Source: Sphingomonas sp. LY54 (GTDB taxonomy: Bacteria; Pseudomonadota; Alphaproteobacteria; Sphingomonadales; Sphingomonadaceae). Taken from it: 64,000 bases of DNA. A model generated the notes under the pieces. The model saw only the letters and a list, made by a program, of their open reading frames with translations. It made no database searches and was not told where the DNA came from. Positions 1 through 9,052 of this stretch are shown one piece after another. Position numbers and translations under genes: made by a program. Where the stretch lies: contig NZ_CP141588.1 of assembly GCF_035594035.1 (NCBI RefSeq), positions 806,001-870,000 of the forward strand, written 5' to 3'. Each line of letters opens with the position of its first letter. The first letter of the stretch is position 1.

Positions 1-195
1 CTCGGCGCGCACTTCATCGGCTATTTCGTGGAGAGCACCCCTTGGGCGCATCTCGACATTGCCGGCACCGCCTGGCGCAAGGAAGCGCAGCCGACCGTGC
101 CCAAGGGCGCGGCGGGCTGGGGCGTGCGCCTCCTCGACCGGTTCGTGCGCGACTTCCGCGCCGTGCCGGCTGCGGCGTCGGCCGCCGGGAACTAA
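1..195 (+). CDS. pepA: Leucyl aminopeptidase, C-terminal fragment
   Basis: Only the last 64 residues lie in the window; the gene enters from the left edge. The tail carries the signature end of M17 cytosol aminopeptidases: [13 protein letters not shown] followed by [11 protein letters not shown]. In the family this part belongs to the catalytic domain that binds two metal ions and removes N-terminal residues from peptides in the cytoplasm. The catalytic residues themselves are outside the window. The next gene starts 32 bases downstream on the same strand. Confidence 0.9.
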   Translation, partial: LGAHFIGYFVESTPWAHLDIAGTAWRKEAQPTVPKGAAGWGVRLLDRFVRDFRAVPAAASAAGN

Positions 196-227
196 GCGTT
201 GGCGCGCGCCGTTGGCAGCCCCGAATC

Positions 228-1499
228 ATGACACCTTCGATCCGGCTTCTGGGGAAGCGGCGCTTCCTTCCCTTGTTCGCGACCCAGTTCCTGGGCGCGT
301 TCAACGACAATCTGTTCAAGACGGCGATGGTGATCTTCGTCACCTATTACGTCTATTCCGACCCGACCAAGGAAGCGACGTTCAACGCGATCGCGGGGGG
401 GATCTTCATCCTCCCCTTCTTCCTCTTCTCCGCGCTCGCCGGTCAGCTCGCCGATTCGATGGACAAGGCGCGGATCATCCGCTTCGTAAAGTCCGCCGAG
501 ATCGCGATCATGGTCGTGGGCGCGATCGGCATCCTGCTCCACAACGTGCCGTTGATGCTCGCCGCTCTGTTCGCGATGGGCGTCCATTCGAGCTTCTTCG
601 GCCCCATCAAATATGCGATCCTCCCGCAGCATCTTAAGAAGGACGAGGTGCTCGGCGGCACCGGCCTGGTCGAGGCGGGCACCTATTGCGCGATCCTGAT
701 GGGGACGATCGCCGGCGGCCTGATCCCGCCCGCGGCCGCCGCCAGCGCGGTCTTGGGCGTCGCCATTCTCGGCCGCCTGACCGCCTCCACCGTGCCGCCC
801 GCCCCGCCCGAGCCGGATGCGCCGATCGCCAAGATGGACTGGCACATCATCCGCGCCTCGATCACGCTGGTGAACGGCACGATGCACATCCCGCGCCTGT
901 TCCTCGCCATCGTCGCGATCAGCTTCTTCTGGGCCGAGGGCGCGATCCTCGCCGCCCAGTTCCCGCCGCTCGTCAAGAACGTGCTCCACGCCAACGAGGA
1001 GGTCGCTACCCTCTTCCTCGCCATCTTCTCGGTCGGCGTCGCGCTCGGCTCGGTGCTGATCAACCGCCTGCTCGCCGGCCGCGTGCTCGCCAAATATTCG
1101 CCCGCCGCCGCGATTGCGATGGGCTTGTTCATCCTCCACCTCTACTGGAACGTCAGCCACTGGCCCGCCACCGGCGGCGAGCTGATGGATTTGCGCACCT
1201 TCGTGCTCATCCCCCAGGCCGAATGGGTGATGTTCGATCTGTTCGGGGTGGCCGTCGCCGGCGGCATGTTCGTCGTGCCGCTCTACGCCTTCCTGACCAC
1301 CACCGTGCACAAGTCGGAGACCGCGCGCACCGTGGCAGCGAACAACATCGTCAATTCGGGCGCGATGGTCGCCTCGGCGCTGATCCTGACCCTGCTCGTC
1401 CAGGCCGGCGTGTCGGTGGCGGAGACCCTGCTGATGGTCGCGGTGGCGAGCCCGGTCGCGGCGTGGATCGCGTGGAAGCTGCACCTCGCCTGCGACTGA
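228..1499 (+). CDS. MFS transporter, LplT-like lysophospholipid carrier family
   Basis: A 423-residue hydrophobic protein with the usual MFS size and about twelve membrane segments. The motif FLGAFNDN at residues 21-28 and FFGPIKYAILPQ near residue 124 are typical of LplT and of the transporter half of fused acyltransferase/acyl-ACP synthetase proteins, which move lysophospholipids across the inner membrane. Here only the transporter half is present; no acyltransferase follows. The ATG at 228 is preferred over upstream in-frame starts because those overlap the pepA end and encode a non-hydrophobic stretch. Substrate is inferred from the family. Confidence 0.8.
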   Translation: MTPSIRLLGKRRFLPLFATQFLGAFNDNLFKTAMVIFVTYYVYSDPTKEATFNAIAGGIFILPFFLFSALAGQLADSMDKARIIRFVKSAEIAIMVVGAIGILLHNVPLMLAALFAMGVHSSFFGPIKYAILPQHLKKDEVLGGTGLVEAGTYCAILMGTIAGGLIPPAAAASAVLGVAILGRLTASTVPPAPPEPDAPIAKMDWHIIRASITLVNGTMHIPRLFLAIVAISFFWAEGAILAAQFPPLVKNVLHANEEVATLFLAIFSVGVALGSVLINRLLAGRVLAKYSPAAAIAMGLFILHLYWNVSHWPATGGELMDLRTFVLIPQAEWVMFDLFGVAVAGGMFVVPLYAFLTTTVHKSETARTVAANNIVNSGAMVASALILTLLVQAGVSVAETLLMVAVASPVAAWIAWKLHLACD

Positions 1500-1509
1500 G
1501 CGGGCGGTT

Positions 1510-1680
1510 TTAGCCGAACAGGGTCCCGAAGAAGACCAGCCCGCCGACCCAGCCGGCGGCGAACAGTTTCAGGTCCTCGAGCGCCTTACCGGCATCGACG
1601 GCGGGCGCGGGCTTCTCCCAGGCGATCGCCCGGGCATGCGGGCCGACGCGGCGGACGATGAGGGGCGTGAGGCGGTTCAT
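1510..1680 (-). CDS. Small single-span membrane protein, unknown
   Basis: A 56-residue reading frame on the minus strand, converging on the MFS gene. It starts MNRLTPLIVRR and ends with a hydrophobic stretch LFAAGWVGGLVFFGTLFG, a likely membrane anchor with the N-terminus in the cytoplasm. The frame is filled with GC-ending codons like neighbouring genes and stops 11 bases past the end of the MFS gene. I do not recognise a family. It could be a conserved sphingomonad small protein; a chance frame is the alternative. Confidence 0.5.
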   Translation of the reverse strand: MNRLTPLIVRRVGPHARAIAWEKPAPAVDAGKALEDLKLFAAGWVGGLVFFGTLFG

Positions 1681-1785
1681 GCCTTACGAGTTAATGATTT
1701 GTTTACCAGCGCTTCAAGGGGGCCCGACCGGGTCCGCAACGGCTGTTCCGACTTGGCACACGTTTCGTCGCACGCCGCGCAAACG

Positions 1786-1821
1786 GAAACGGCCGCATCC
1801 CGTGTGGAATGCGGCCGTTTC
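1786..1821 (-). terminator. Hairpin downstream of tRNA-Ala
   Basis: A perfect 13-bp inverted repeat (GAAACGGCCGCAT paired with ATGCGGCCGTTTC) around a 10-base loop, lying just beyond the 3' end of the minus-strand tRNA-Ala. It probably terminates or protects the tRNA transcript. There is no long U tract, so termination strength is uncertain. Confidence 0.6.
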
Positions 1822-1829
1822 GGAAAAGA

Positions 1830-1905
<76 letters not shown>

Positions 1906-1995
1906 GATCTTTTGAGCCGCCGAAACTGGGCTTCGGCGGTGTCCCTGTGGGCGCTGCCTCTAGGAGAGGTTGCAGCGCCCTGGCAAGGGTCTTTT

Positions 1996-2316
1996 TTAAA
2001 TTTCTTCGTCCTCTTTGCCGGCACCGGCCACGCCGATATCGTCGTCGCCGCCGAGATCGACCTCGTCGTCCGGATTCTCCTCGGCTTCCTCGTCGATGTC
2101 GAGATCGTCATCGGCCAGATCGGCGTCGACCTTCTCCGGCTCGACTTCCTTCTTGGGCGCGTCGTACGGCAGCGGCTGCTTCGATTTCAGCACCGGTTCC
2201 GGCTCCCAGGAGACGCCGCATTCGATGCAGGTCGCGGGATTGTCCTTGCCGAGATCGTAGAAGCGGGTGGCGCATTTCGGGCAGGTCCGCTTGGTGCCCC
2301 ATTCAGCTTTCACCAT
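1996..2316 (-). CDS. FYDLN-acid zinc-ribbon protein (TIGR02300 family)
   Basis: A 106-residue protein with two CX2C knuckles at residues 12-15 (CPKC) and 30-33 (CIEC) flanking the family hallmark RFYDLGKDNP. The C-terminal half is a long run of Asp and Glu. The family is almost confined to alphaproteobacteria and has no established function; the zinc ribbon plus acidic tail suggests a protein or nucleic acid contact role. The start MVKAEWG at 2316 is chosen because it is the conserved family start; upstream in-frame codons extend into the intergenic region. It is divergent from cmk. Confidence 0.85.
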   Translation of the reverse strand: MVKAEWGTKRTCPKCATRFYDLGKDNPATCIECGVSWEPEPVLKSKQPLPYDAPKKEVEPEKVDADLADDDLDIDEEAEENPDDEVDLGGDDDIGVAGAGKEDEEI

Positions 2317-2466
2317 GGGTGAGACAGCCTCCGATAGAAATTGAAAAAGCGGCCGCCCCCCGACGGGTGGGACCGTGATCGCCGCGCGCCTTGCCACATG
2401 GGTACGGCGCTGTCAAAAGCCAAGCGCCCGCGGGCGTCCCCACCACCAAATCAGGGTTTGGCCTTC

Positions 2467-3099
2467 ATGATCATCGCCGTCGACGGACCGGCAGCCAGCG
2501 GCAAGGGCACGATCGCGCGTGCGCTCGCCGCCCATTTCGGCCTGCCCCACCTCGACACCGGCCTGCTCTACCGCGCCGTGGCGCTCAATCTGCTGCGCTG
2601 GGGCGGCGATCCGGAGAGCGAGTTCGCCGCCGTGCGCGCCTGCGATTTCTCGCAGATCGATTTCGCCGACGCCGAACTCAAGACCGAGACGGTCGGCGGC
2701 ATCGCTTCGCGCATCTCGGTCTATCCGATGGTCCGCGAGCATCTGCTCCAGCGCCAGCGCGATTTCGCGCAGCAGCCCGGCGGCGCCGTCCTCGATGGCC
2801 GCGACATCGGCACCGTCGTCGCGCCCGAGGCGGACGCCAAATTGTTCGTCACCGCCTCGCCCGAGGTCCGCGCCCGTCGTCGCTTCGAGGAATTGCAGCG
2901 GCTCGCCATCACCGCCCATTATGACGACGTGCTGCTCGACATTCGCGCCCGCGACGCGCGCGATTCGGACCGCGAGACGGCGCCGCTGCGGATGGCGGCC
3001 GACGCCCACCGCCTCGACACCAGCACCCTCGGCGTTGAAGAGGCGGTCGCCGAGGCGATCGCCGCCGTCACCCAGAGACTGGCCGAAGCCGCGCGCTAG
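2467..3099 (+). CDS. cmk: Cytidylate kinase
   Basis: A 210-residue cytoplasmic nucleotide kinase that phosphorylates CMP and dCMP with ATP. The P-loop GPAASGKGT lies at residues 7-15, followed by DTGLLYRAVAL, and later DGRDIGTVV and RRRFEELQ, all typical of Cmk. The start MIIAVDGPA at 2467 is the family start; earlier in-frame codons would add an unrelated extension. In many relatives cmk is followed directly by rpsA. Here rpsA lies 12 kb away, so the pair has been split. The stop codon overlaps the convergent lipoprotein gene by 4 bases. Confidence 0.95.
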   Translation: MIIAVDGPAASGKGTIARALAAHFGLPHLDTGLLYRAVALNLLRWGGDPESEFAAVRACDFSQIDFADAELKTETVGGIASRISVYPMVREHLLQRQRDFAQQPGGAVLDGRDIGTVVAPEADAKLFVTASPEVRARRRFEELQRLAITAHYDDVLLDIRARDARDSDRETAPLRMAADAHRLDTSTLGVEEAVAEAIAAVTQRLAEAAR

Positions 3100-3989
3100 C
3101 TCGCGCCCCATTGGGCGATCGGCGTGCGCGCGCCCGGTATCGCGATCGATACCCGGTCGAACTTCACCGACACGAGGCAGACCGGCCGGCCGGCGCCCTC
3201 GGCAGCCGTGCAGGCGATGACGCGCCGGTCAGGGAGCGCCTCGAGCCGGCCGCTCAGCACCAGCACGAGGCCGCCGCTGCGCGGCACCTCCTCCGGCGCA
3301 AGCTTGTGCGTCGCCTCATAGGCGCGCCCGGCCCGCCGCCCGAGCCTGGAATCGGTCGGCCCGAACAGCTGGACCAGCCCCACCGTCGGCGCGACGGGGC
3401 TTGCCGCTGCGGCCGGCGCGGCCGGTGCGGCACCGCTTGGCGCCGTTTCGGGCGCGGTTGGCGCGGAGCTAGCTGCGGCCGGCGCCGCTGCCGGGCACGC
3501 ATCCTGGAAGATCCAGGGCTGCGGCACCCAGAAGCCTTCGATCGCCTCGACCTCGCCGGGAAACAGTGCCATGGCCGCCGGCGCGGCGCCGGTGATGTCG
3601 GGCCGGGCGCGGACCTTGAGGACTTCGCTTTCCGCGTCATAGGACCAGCGCATCGCCGCATCCGCCGCCTTGTCCTCGTCACCCTCCGCCGGCCCCGAGC
3701 AGCCGAAGCGGATCGGCAGGCTGAACTGCCGCCCCTTGAGTTCGGCCTGGGCCTCGCTGTCGTCGACCCCGGCCGAAAAGGCGCTTGCCGCCCGCGCGAC
3801 CGCCAGCATCAGCCGTTCCCGGTCGAGCGGCGGCTCGACGATCGGCAATACGGCGGCCGTATTGGCCGGCGCCGGCTCGGGCTCGGGCGGCGCGGCCTCT
3901 TTCTCCGGGCCTCCGCATCCGGCCAGCGCGAGCGCCGCGGCTGCCATCAGCCCGCTTATTCCGATCCCGGGAACATCGTCCGAACGCAT
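3096..3989 (-). CDS. Putative lipoprotein, unknown
   Basis: A 297-residue protein with a lipoprotein signal peptide: a hydrophobic segment followed by the lipobox LAGC, with the lipidated Cys at residue 25. A Pro/Glu/Ala-rich linker follows, then a compact region (about 50-165), an Ala/Pro-rich low-complexity linker (about 168-200), and a C-terminal domain containing LVQLFGPTDSRLGRRAGRAY. Cysteines in RFGCSG and FQDACPA could form a disulfide in the periplasm. I do not recognise a named family. It converges on cmk with a 4-base overlap. Confidence 0.7.
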   Translation of the reverse strand: MRSDDVPGIGISGLMAAAALALAGCGGPEKEAAPPEPEPAPANTAAVLPIVEPPLDRERLMLAVARAASAFSAGVDDSEAQAELKGRQFSLPIRFGCSGPAEGDEDKAADAAMRWSYDAESEVLKVRARPDITGAAPAAMALFPGEVEAIEGFWVPQPWIFQDACPAAAPAAASSAPTAPETAPSGAAPAAPAAAASPVAPTVGLVQLFGPTDSRLGRRAGRAYEATHKLAPEEVPRSGGLVLVLSGRLEALPDRRVIACTAAEGAGRPVCLVSVKFDRVSIAIPGARTPIAQWGAS

Positions 3990-4108
3990 CTGTTTTCCCC
4001 TCCGGCGCGAGGCCTGGTTCCGTCCCGGGCATCGAACCGCCCTTGCCCCCCCGCCGTCAAGAGGGCAGCTTGCCGGCCTTCTTACACACCTTGTGCCGGA
4101 AATGCGGG

Positions 4109-5413
4109 ATGAGTTTCGAACAGATTGTCACCCTGCTGGTCCTGGTCGCGGTCATCGCGGCGATGATATTGGACAAAGCGCGGGCCGACGTGATCGCGCT
4201 GTGCGGCGCCGCCGTCCTGCTCATCACCGGTGCCGTCCGCCCGGTCGAGGTGCAGGCGGCGTTCGCCGGCCCGGCGATCATCGCGCTCGCCTCGCTGTTC
4301 GTGATCGCCTACGCGATGGAGCTGTCCGGCCTGCTCGACAGCGCGATCCGCCGCGGCGTCGATCTTTGCCGCAGGATCGGCGGTCTCGGCATCTGGCTGT
4401 TGATCGCCTTGTGCGGCAGCCTCTCCGCCTTTCTCAACAACACGCCGATCGTCGTGCTCAGCGCGCCGGTGGTCCGCGACGTCGCGACCGCGCTCGATCT
4501 CTCGCCCAAGCGGTTCCTGATGCCGCTTTCCTACGCGGCCGTGCTCGGCGGTTGCTGCACCCTGATCGGGACGTCGACCAACCTGCTGGTCAACGACATG
4601 GCGATGGTCGCCGGCCAGGCCCGCTTCGGCATCTTCGAGATCACGCCGGTCGGGGTCACCGTGGCGGTGGCCGGGGGCCTGTACCTCGCTCTGTTCAGCG
4701 GGCGCCTGATGGATTCGCGCGTGGCCCGGGCGCCCGTTGACCCCGACCTTACCCTCGAGCCCGGCTTGGCCGGCGCCCAGCTCGGGTCGGCCAGCGCCTT
4801 TGCCGAAGGGCGCAAGCTGCGCCCGATGCAGGCCCTGGTCTCGGCGCTCGTCTTCGTGTCGGTGGTCGCGCTTGCGGCCTTGGACGTCGCGCCGATCGCC
4901 GCCGCGGCCTTTGCCGGCGCCGTATTGCTGATCGTCCTGCGCATCATCACGGCGGACGAGGCCTATCGCGGGCTCCGGCCGGACATCCTCATGCTGATCG
5001 CCGGCATGGTCGTGCTCGGCATAGCGCTCGACGTGACCGGCCTCGCCACGGCGGTCACCGAAAAGGTGGTCGGCTCGCTCGATTCGATGCCGCCCCTGCT
5101 CGCCTTGATCCTGCTCTACGGCGCGACCCTGTTCCTGACCGAATTGCTGTCGAACGCGACCGTGGCCGTGCTGATCACGCCGGTGGCGGTTGCTCTGGCC
5201 GAGGCGCTGGCGGTGAGCCCGCGGCCCTTCCTGGTTGCTGTCATGATCGCGGGCAGCGCCGCCTTCGCCACGCCGTTCGGCTATCAGACCAACGCCATGG
5301 TCTATCAGATGGGCGGCTATTCCTACATGGATTTCGTCCGCGTCGGCTTGCCGCTCAACCTGATCACATGGGTCGCCGCGGTCGTCGCGATCCAGCTTTA
5401 TTTCCCCTTCTAA
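4109..5413 (+). CDS. SLC13/DASS-family anion permease
   Basis: A 434-residue inner-membrane carrier with two similar halves. The paired Ser-Asn-Thr-type signatures that bind sodium and substrate are visible: LNNTPIV near residue 109 with IGTSTNLL near 154, and LLSNATVAVL near 346 followed by GYQTNAMVYQMG. The family moves dicarboxylates, citrate or sulfate with sodium. There is no TrkA-C (RCK) insert of the kind found in some sulfate carriers, so substrate is open. The start at 4109 immediately precedes the first membrane span; the upstream in-frame extension is hydrophilic and arginine-rich. Confidence 0.85.
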   Translation: MSFEQIVTLLVLVAVIAAMILDKARADVIALCGAAVLLITGAVRPVEVQAAFAGPAIIALASLFVIAYAMELSGLLDSAIRRGVDLCRRIGGLGIWLLIALCGSLSAFLNNTPIVVLSAPVVRDVATALDLSPKRFLMPLSYAAVLGGCCTLIGTSTNLLVNDMAMVAGQARFGIFEITPVGVTVAVAGGLYLALFSGRLMDSRVARAPVDPDLTLEPGLAGAQLGSASAFAEGRKLRPMQALVSALVFVSVVALAALDVAPIAAAAFAGAVLLIVLRIITADEAYRGLRPDILMLIAGMVVLGIALDVTGLATAVTEKVVGSLDSMPPLLALILLYGATLFLTELLSNATVAVLITPVAVALAEALAVSPRPFLVAVMIAGSAAFATPFGYQTNAMVYQMGGYSYMDFVRVGLPLNLITWVAAVVAIQLYFPF

Positions 5414-5568
5414 GCCGCCCGGCCTTTCGCGCTTCTCCGTTGGGCGCGGCGCATTGCATTACCGATGCGGAACGTTTCGGTAGGCACCTCGTTAATTCGA
5501 CGGCGGGCCGGCCTGCGGCGTGTAGATGCCGCCGGCCTCCCCTCGGCCCGCGTTACCGGGAGAAGCAA

Positions 5569-5910
5569 ATGAACAAAATGATGATCGCCCTAGTCGCGGC
5601 GGGATCCATGTCCCTCGGCGCCTGCTCCACCACCCATGAGGACGATTCGACGCTGCGCAGCGCTGGAACCGGTGCCGCCATCGGCGCGGCCGCGGGTGCC
5701 GGTCTCGGCGCCGTCATCGGCGGCCTCAGCCCGATCGAAGGCGCCGCCATCGGCGCGGCGGTCGGCGGTATTGCCGGCGCCGTCTGGGCCGACAACGACA
5801 GGGACGGCTATGCCGACGGCTACGTCCGCGAAGGCCGCTATTATCAGGGCCGTCCGCCCGAGCCCGCGCCGGTCTACCAGGCGCCGGTCCGTAGCGGCGA
5901 GCGTGGCTGA
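5569..5910 (+). CDS. Glycine-zipper lipoprotein
   Basis: A 113-residue protein with signal peptide and lipobox SLGAC (Cys 19). Residues about 32-75 are a glycine zipper, repeating GAAIGAAAG and GAAIGAAVGG, which in this class inserts into or packs at the outer membrane. The tail is Tyr/Pro-rich and includes REGRYYQGRPPEP. A good ribosome site (GGGAGAAG) precedes the ATG at 5569. The L,D-transpeptidase gene follows 11 bases downstream, which suggests joint expression in cell-wall maintenance. Confidence 0.75.
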   Translation: MNKMMIALVAAGSMSLGACSTTHEDDSTLRSAGTGAAIGAAAGAGLGAVIGGLSPIEGAAIGAAVGGIAGAVWADNDRDGYADGYVREGRYYQGRPPEPAPVYQAPVRSGERG

Positions 5911-5921
5911 CGCTGACGCCC

Positions 5922-7523
5922 GTGACCAAAAAGATGGAAAAGCGCGCCGGCCGGATTGGGCCGGCGCGCGCCTCGATCCTTGCACTCTGCCTGGCAGCTT
6001 CGCTCCCCGCTTTGCTGCCGGCGGAGGCGCATGCCCAGGCTGCCCCTTGGGCTGAGAGCGACGCCGCGATCGAAGCGGCGCTGCGCTCGGCCGGCGGCAG
6101 CCGCGACATTCGCGCTTTCTACAAGGCGCGCGACTATCGTCCGCTCTGGATTCGTGGCGGCACGCTCGGCCCTGCCGCCGACTCCCTGCTCGGTCTGATC
6201 GCCTCCGCCGAAGCGGACGGGCTCGATCCCGACGATTATCGCCCGCGCGCGCTCGCCGAAGCGATCGACGATGCGCGCGGCGGATCCGCCAAGGACCTCG
6301 CCAAGGCGGAAATGCTGCTGTCGCGCAGCTTCGCTTCCTATGTCCGCGACGTGCGCCGGCCGCGCGAAAGCGGCATGGACTTCGTCGACAAGGAGCTCGT
6401 CCCGGCCACGCCGACCATTGCCGCCGTGCTTGAGGAAGCCGCTGCGGCCGCGTCGCTGGAAAGCTACGTGGCCAATTCCGGCTGGATGCATCCGATCTAC
6501 GGCCAGCTCCGCAAGGCCGCCACCGCCCATGTCTCCGCGCGCGGCGACGACGATATCGTCGTCCCCGGCGGGCCCGGCCTGCGCCGCGGCGCCGCCGACG
6601 AGCGCGTCACCATGCTGCGCTATCGTCTCGGGCTCGATCCGCGTGGCCCGTTCGACGCGTCCGTCGAGCAGGCGGTCCGCGATTTCCAGGCGGCCCACGG
6701 CCTGCCCCAGGACGGCATCGTCGGCTCGCGCACCCTCGCCGCCTTGAACGGCGGCTCGCCCGACAGCGAGCGTATCCTGCGCGTCAATCTCGAGCGCGCC
6801 CGCGCCCTCCCCGCCCGCCCGCCGCGACGCTATGTCCTGGTCGACGCCGCCGCCGCGCGGCTCTGGCTCTACGAGGACGGCAAGGTGCGCGACACGATGC
6901 GTGTCGTCGTCGGCAAGCCCAGCGAGCCGACGCCGATGATGGCCGGCGTGATCCGCTACGCGATGGTCAATCCCTATTGGAACCTGCCGCCCGATCTCGC
7001 CCGCAAGCGGGTCGCCGCGGGCGTGCTGAAGGACGGTGTCGGCTTCCTCAAGACCAAGGGCTTCGAGGTGCTGTCGGACTGGAGCGACAATGCCGTCGTC
7101 GTCGATCCGTCCACGGTCGACTGGCAGGCGGCCGCCGCCGGGCGGATCGAACTGCGCGCCCGCCAGTTGCCCGGACCCGCCAATGCGATGGGGAAGATGA
7201 AGTTCATGTTCCCCAACGATTACGGCGTCTATCTGCACGACACGCCGGAGAAGGATCTGCTGCGCAAGACCGACCGCCGCTTCAGCTCCGGCTGCGTGCG
7301 GGTCGAGGATGCGCCGCGCCTCGCCCGCTGGCTGTTCGGCAAGCCGCTCAAGGTCCGCGCCGGCGACCCCGAGCAGCGCGTCGACCTGTCCGAGCCGGTG
7401 CCGGTCTACATCACCTACCTCACCGCCGCCCCCGACGGCGACCGCATCGCCTTCCGCCCCGACGTCTACAATCGCGACGGGGTCCAGCTGGCAGCCGCCA
7501 GCCGCTCGGCGGCGCGGCGCTAG
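5922..7523 (+). CDS. L,D-transpeptidase, YcbB/LdtD type
   Basis: A 533-residue exported enzyme expected to make 3-3 crosslinks in peptidoglycan. A signal peptide occupies the first 39 residues and ends AEAHAQA. A peptidoglycan-binding repeat lies at about 226-275 (FDASVEQAVRDFQAAHGLPQDG), and the YkuD catalytic domain at about 305-470 ends with the nucleophile motif SSGCVRVED, as in YcbB. The length fits that subfamily. The first start is GTG at 5922; an ATG at 5934 is equally possible, since neither has a clear ribosome site. It converges with a TonB-like gene, overlapping 4 bases. Confidence 0.88.
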   Translation: MTKKMEKRAGRIGPARASILALCLAASLPALLPAEAHAQAAPWAESDAAIEAALRSAGGSRDIRAFYKARDYRPLWIRGGTLGPAADSLLGLIASAEADGLDPDDYRPRALAEAIDDARGGSAKDLAKAEMLLSRSFASYVRDVRRPRESGMDFVDKELVPATPTIAAVLEEAAAAASLESYVANSGWMHPIYGQLRKAATAHVSARGDDDIVVPGGPGLRRGAADERVTMLRYRLGLDPRGPFDASVEQAVRDFQAAHGLPQDGIVGSRTLAALNGGSPDSERILRVNLERARALPARPPRRYVLVDAAAARLWLYEDGKVRDTMRVVVGKPSEPTPMMAGVIRYAMVNPYWNLPPDLARKRVAAGVLKDGVGFLKTKGFEVLSDWSDNAVVVDPSTVDWQAAAAGRIELRARQLPGPANAMGKMKFMFPNDYGVYLHDTPEKDLLRKTDRRFSSGCVRVEDAPRLARWLFGKPLKVRAGDPEQRVDLSEPVPVYITYLTAAPDGDRIAFRPDVYNRDGVQLAAASRSAARR

Positions 7524-8251
7524 CGCGCTTCCGGCAACGCCGGAGGCGCGACTTCCGGCGGCCGCAGGGTCCAGGTGAAATTGGTCGCGATCGTCGCCGG
7601 AACGGAGGCGCCGTGCGCGTCGGTCGCCGGCTGGTAGCGGAAGCGCCGCTCGATCAGCCGGCAGGTGACGGCGTCGAGCGCCTCATGGCCGCTGGAGCGC
7701 GTCACCTTGCACTCATTCACGTCGCCGTCGGTGTCGACGCGGAATTCGACGAACACGGTCCCCTCGGCCCGCGCCCGCCGCGCCGCCGCCGGATAGTCGG
7801 AGTCGCGCAGCGCGCCCGCCAGCCGGCGCGCCGAAGTGCCGCCGCCGCTGCCTGTCCCGCCGCGGCCCGTTCCGGTCCCTTCCCCGCCTGCACCCGTTCC
7901 CGCCACCGGCGACGTCCCGGGGTTCGGCGCGACGCCTGTGGCCGGCACCGGCGCGGCGGTCACCAATGGCGGAACCGGCAGGACGGTCGCGGGGGCGACG
8001 ACGGGGGACGCGGCCGCCGGCGCCGGGCCGGACGCACCCTCCTCCGTCTTTGGTTCGGGCGGCGGGATCTTGCGCGGCGGCGGGGGCGGCACGGGCCGCA
8101 CCGCGAGCACGACCGGCGCCGGATCCTGCGGCTCGGGCGCGGCGACGCGAAGCCCGGCGACCAGCCCGGAGAGCAGCAGAATCTCGAGCGCCGCCGCGCC
8201 CGCCCCGGCGCGCACGCGATCGCGATCCCATCGACCCCGCGCCGCCACCAT
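7520..8251 (-). CDS. TonB-like energy transducer
   Basis: A 243-residue protein with a TonB plan: an N-terminal membrane span at about 19-38, a Pro-rich periplasmic region (PVPPPPPRKIPPPEP) at about 45-70, a Gly/Thr-rich linker, and a C-terminal TonB domain with YPAAARRARAEGTVFVEFRVD. Such proteins carry proton-motive-force energy from ExbBD to outer-membrane receptors. The start at 8251 is set by the ribosome site AAGGAG seven bases before the ATG; upstream in-frame ATGs have none. The basic N-terminus is longer than in typical TonB. No exbBD genes are nearby. Confidence 0.82.
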   Translation of the reverse strand: MVAARGRWDRDRVRAGAGAAALEILLLSGLVAGLRVAAPEPQDPAPVVLAVRPVPPPPPRKIPPPEPKTEEGASGPAPAAASPVVAPATVLPVPPLVTAAPVPATGVAPNPGTSPVAGTGAGGEGTGTGRGGTGSGGGTSARRLAGALRDSDYPAAARRARAEGTVFVEFRVDTDGDVNECKVTRSSGHEALDAVTCRLIERRFRYQPATDAHGASVPATIATNFTWTLRPPEVAPPALPEAR

Positions 8252-8434
8252 CCTCCGGCTCCTTGCCCGTCCGTACGCCCATCGCCCCATCCGATGCCGG
8301 ACTCGGGTCGACCCGGCGATTGCGGAACGATTTGCTGCTCGCGCGTTATAGCAACAGGTAGGAAGAACGGCCAACCGGGGAAGATGCTTTCCTGGCCCGG
8401 CGCGTCCTTTCAGAAGAAAAGAAAGAATGAGCTT

Positions 8435-9049
8435 ATGGTCCGCACGCCTGTGTTCGTGCGCGGAAGCGCCTTTGTTTTGGCGATTTGTTTCGCGTCATCG
8501 CAACCCCTGGCCGCCAAGCCGGCCACATCCCCCGCCCCGATCGAACAACGCGTCGACAATCTCGAGCCCGGCCACTGGGTCTGGCAGCCCGAGCGCGCGC
8601 CTTCGGGCGAAGTCGAGGTGGTCGTCAGCATTCCGCTGCAAAAGGCCTACGTCTATCGCGGCGGCACCCTGATCGGCGCCAGCACCGTATCGACCGGCAA
8701 GCCCGGCCACGACACGCCGGCCGGCCGCTTCAACATCCTGCAGAAGCGCGAGAAGCATTTCTCGAACCTCTACGACAATGCGCCGATGCCGTTCATGCAG
8801 CGCCTGACCTGGGACGGCATCGCGCTCCATGCCGGCGCGATTCCGGGCGAGCCCGCGTCGCACGGCTGCATCCGCCTGCCCAAGACCTTCGCTGCCAAAT
8901 TGTTCGCCGCGACCGAGCTCGGCGCGACCGTGCTGGTCGTCGACGACGCCCCCTCCCCCGAGGCGGCCTATGCGATGCTGAGCGGCCAGTCGCTGCCGGT
9001 CGCGATGGGCGGTCCCGACGAGCCGCTCGACACCGCCGAGGCGCCGTAA
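8435..9049 (+). CDS. L,D-transpeptidase (ErfK/YbiS family), secreted
   Basis: A 204-residue protein with a signal peptide ending PLAAKPA near residue 28. The YkuD domain follows: VVVSIPLQKAYVYRGG, then TPAGRFNI, WDGIALHAG, and the catalytic motif ASHGCIRLP near residue 143, whose Cys attacks the meso-diaminopimelate carbonyl. No peptidoglycan-binding module is present. Family members crosslink peptidoglycan or attach lipoproteins to it. This is the second L,D-transpeptidase within 3 kb. An overlapping ATG at 8427 is in another frame. Confidence 0.85.
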   Translation: MVRTPVFVRGSAFVLAICFASSQPLAAKPATSPAPIEQRVDNLEPGHWVWQPERAPSGEVEVVVSIPLQKAYVYRGGTLIGASTVSTGKPGHDTPAGRFNILQKREKHFSNLYDNAPMPFMQRLTWDGIALHAGAIPGEPASHGCIRLPKTFAAKLFAATELGATVLVVDDAPSPEAAYAMLSGQSLPVAMGGPDEPLDTAEAP

Positions 9050-9052
9050 CCG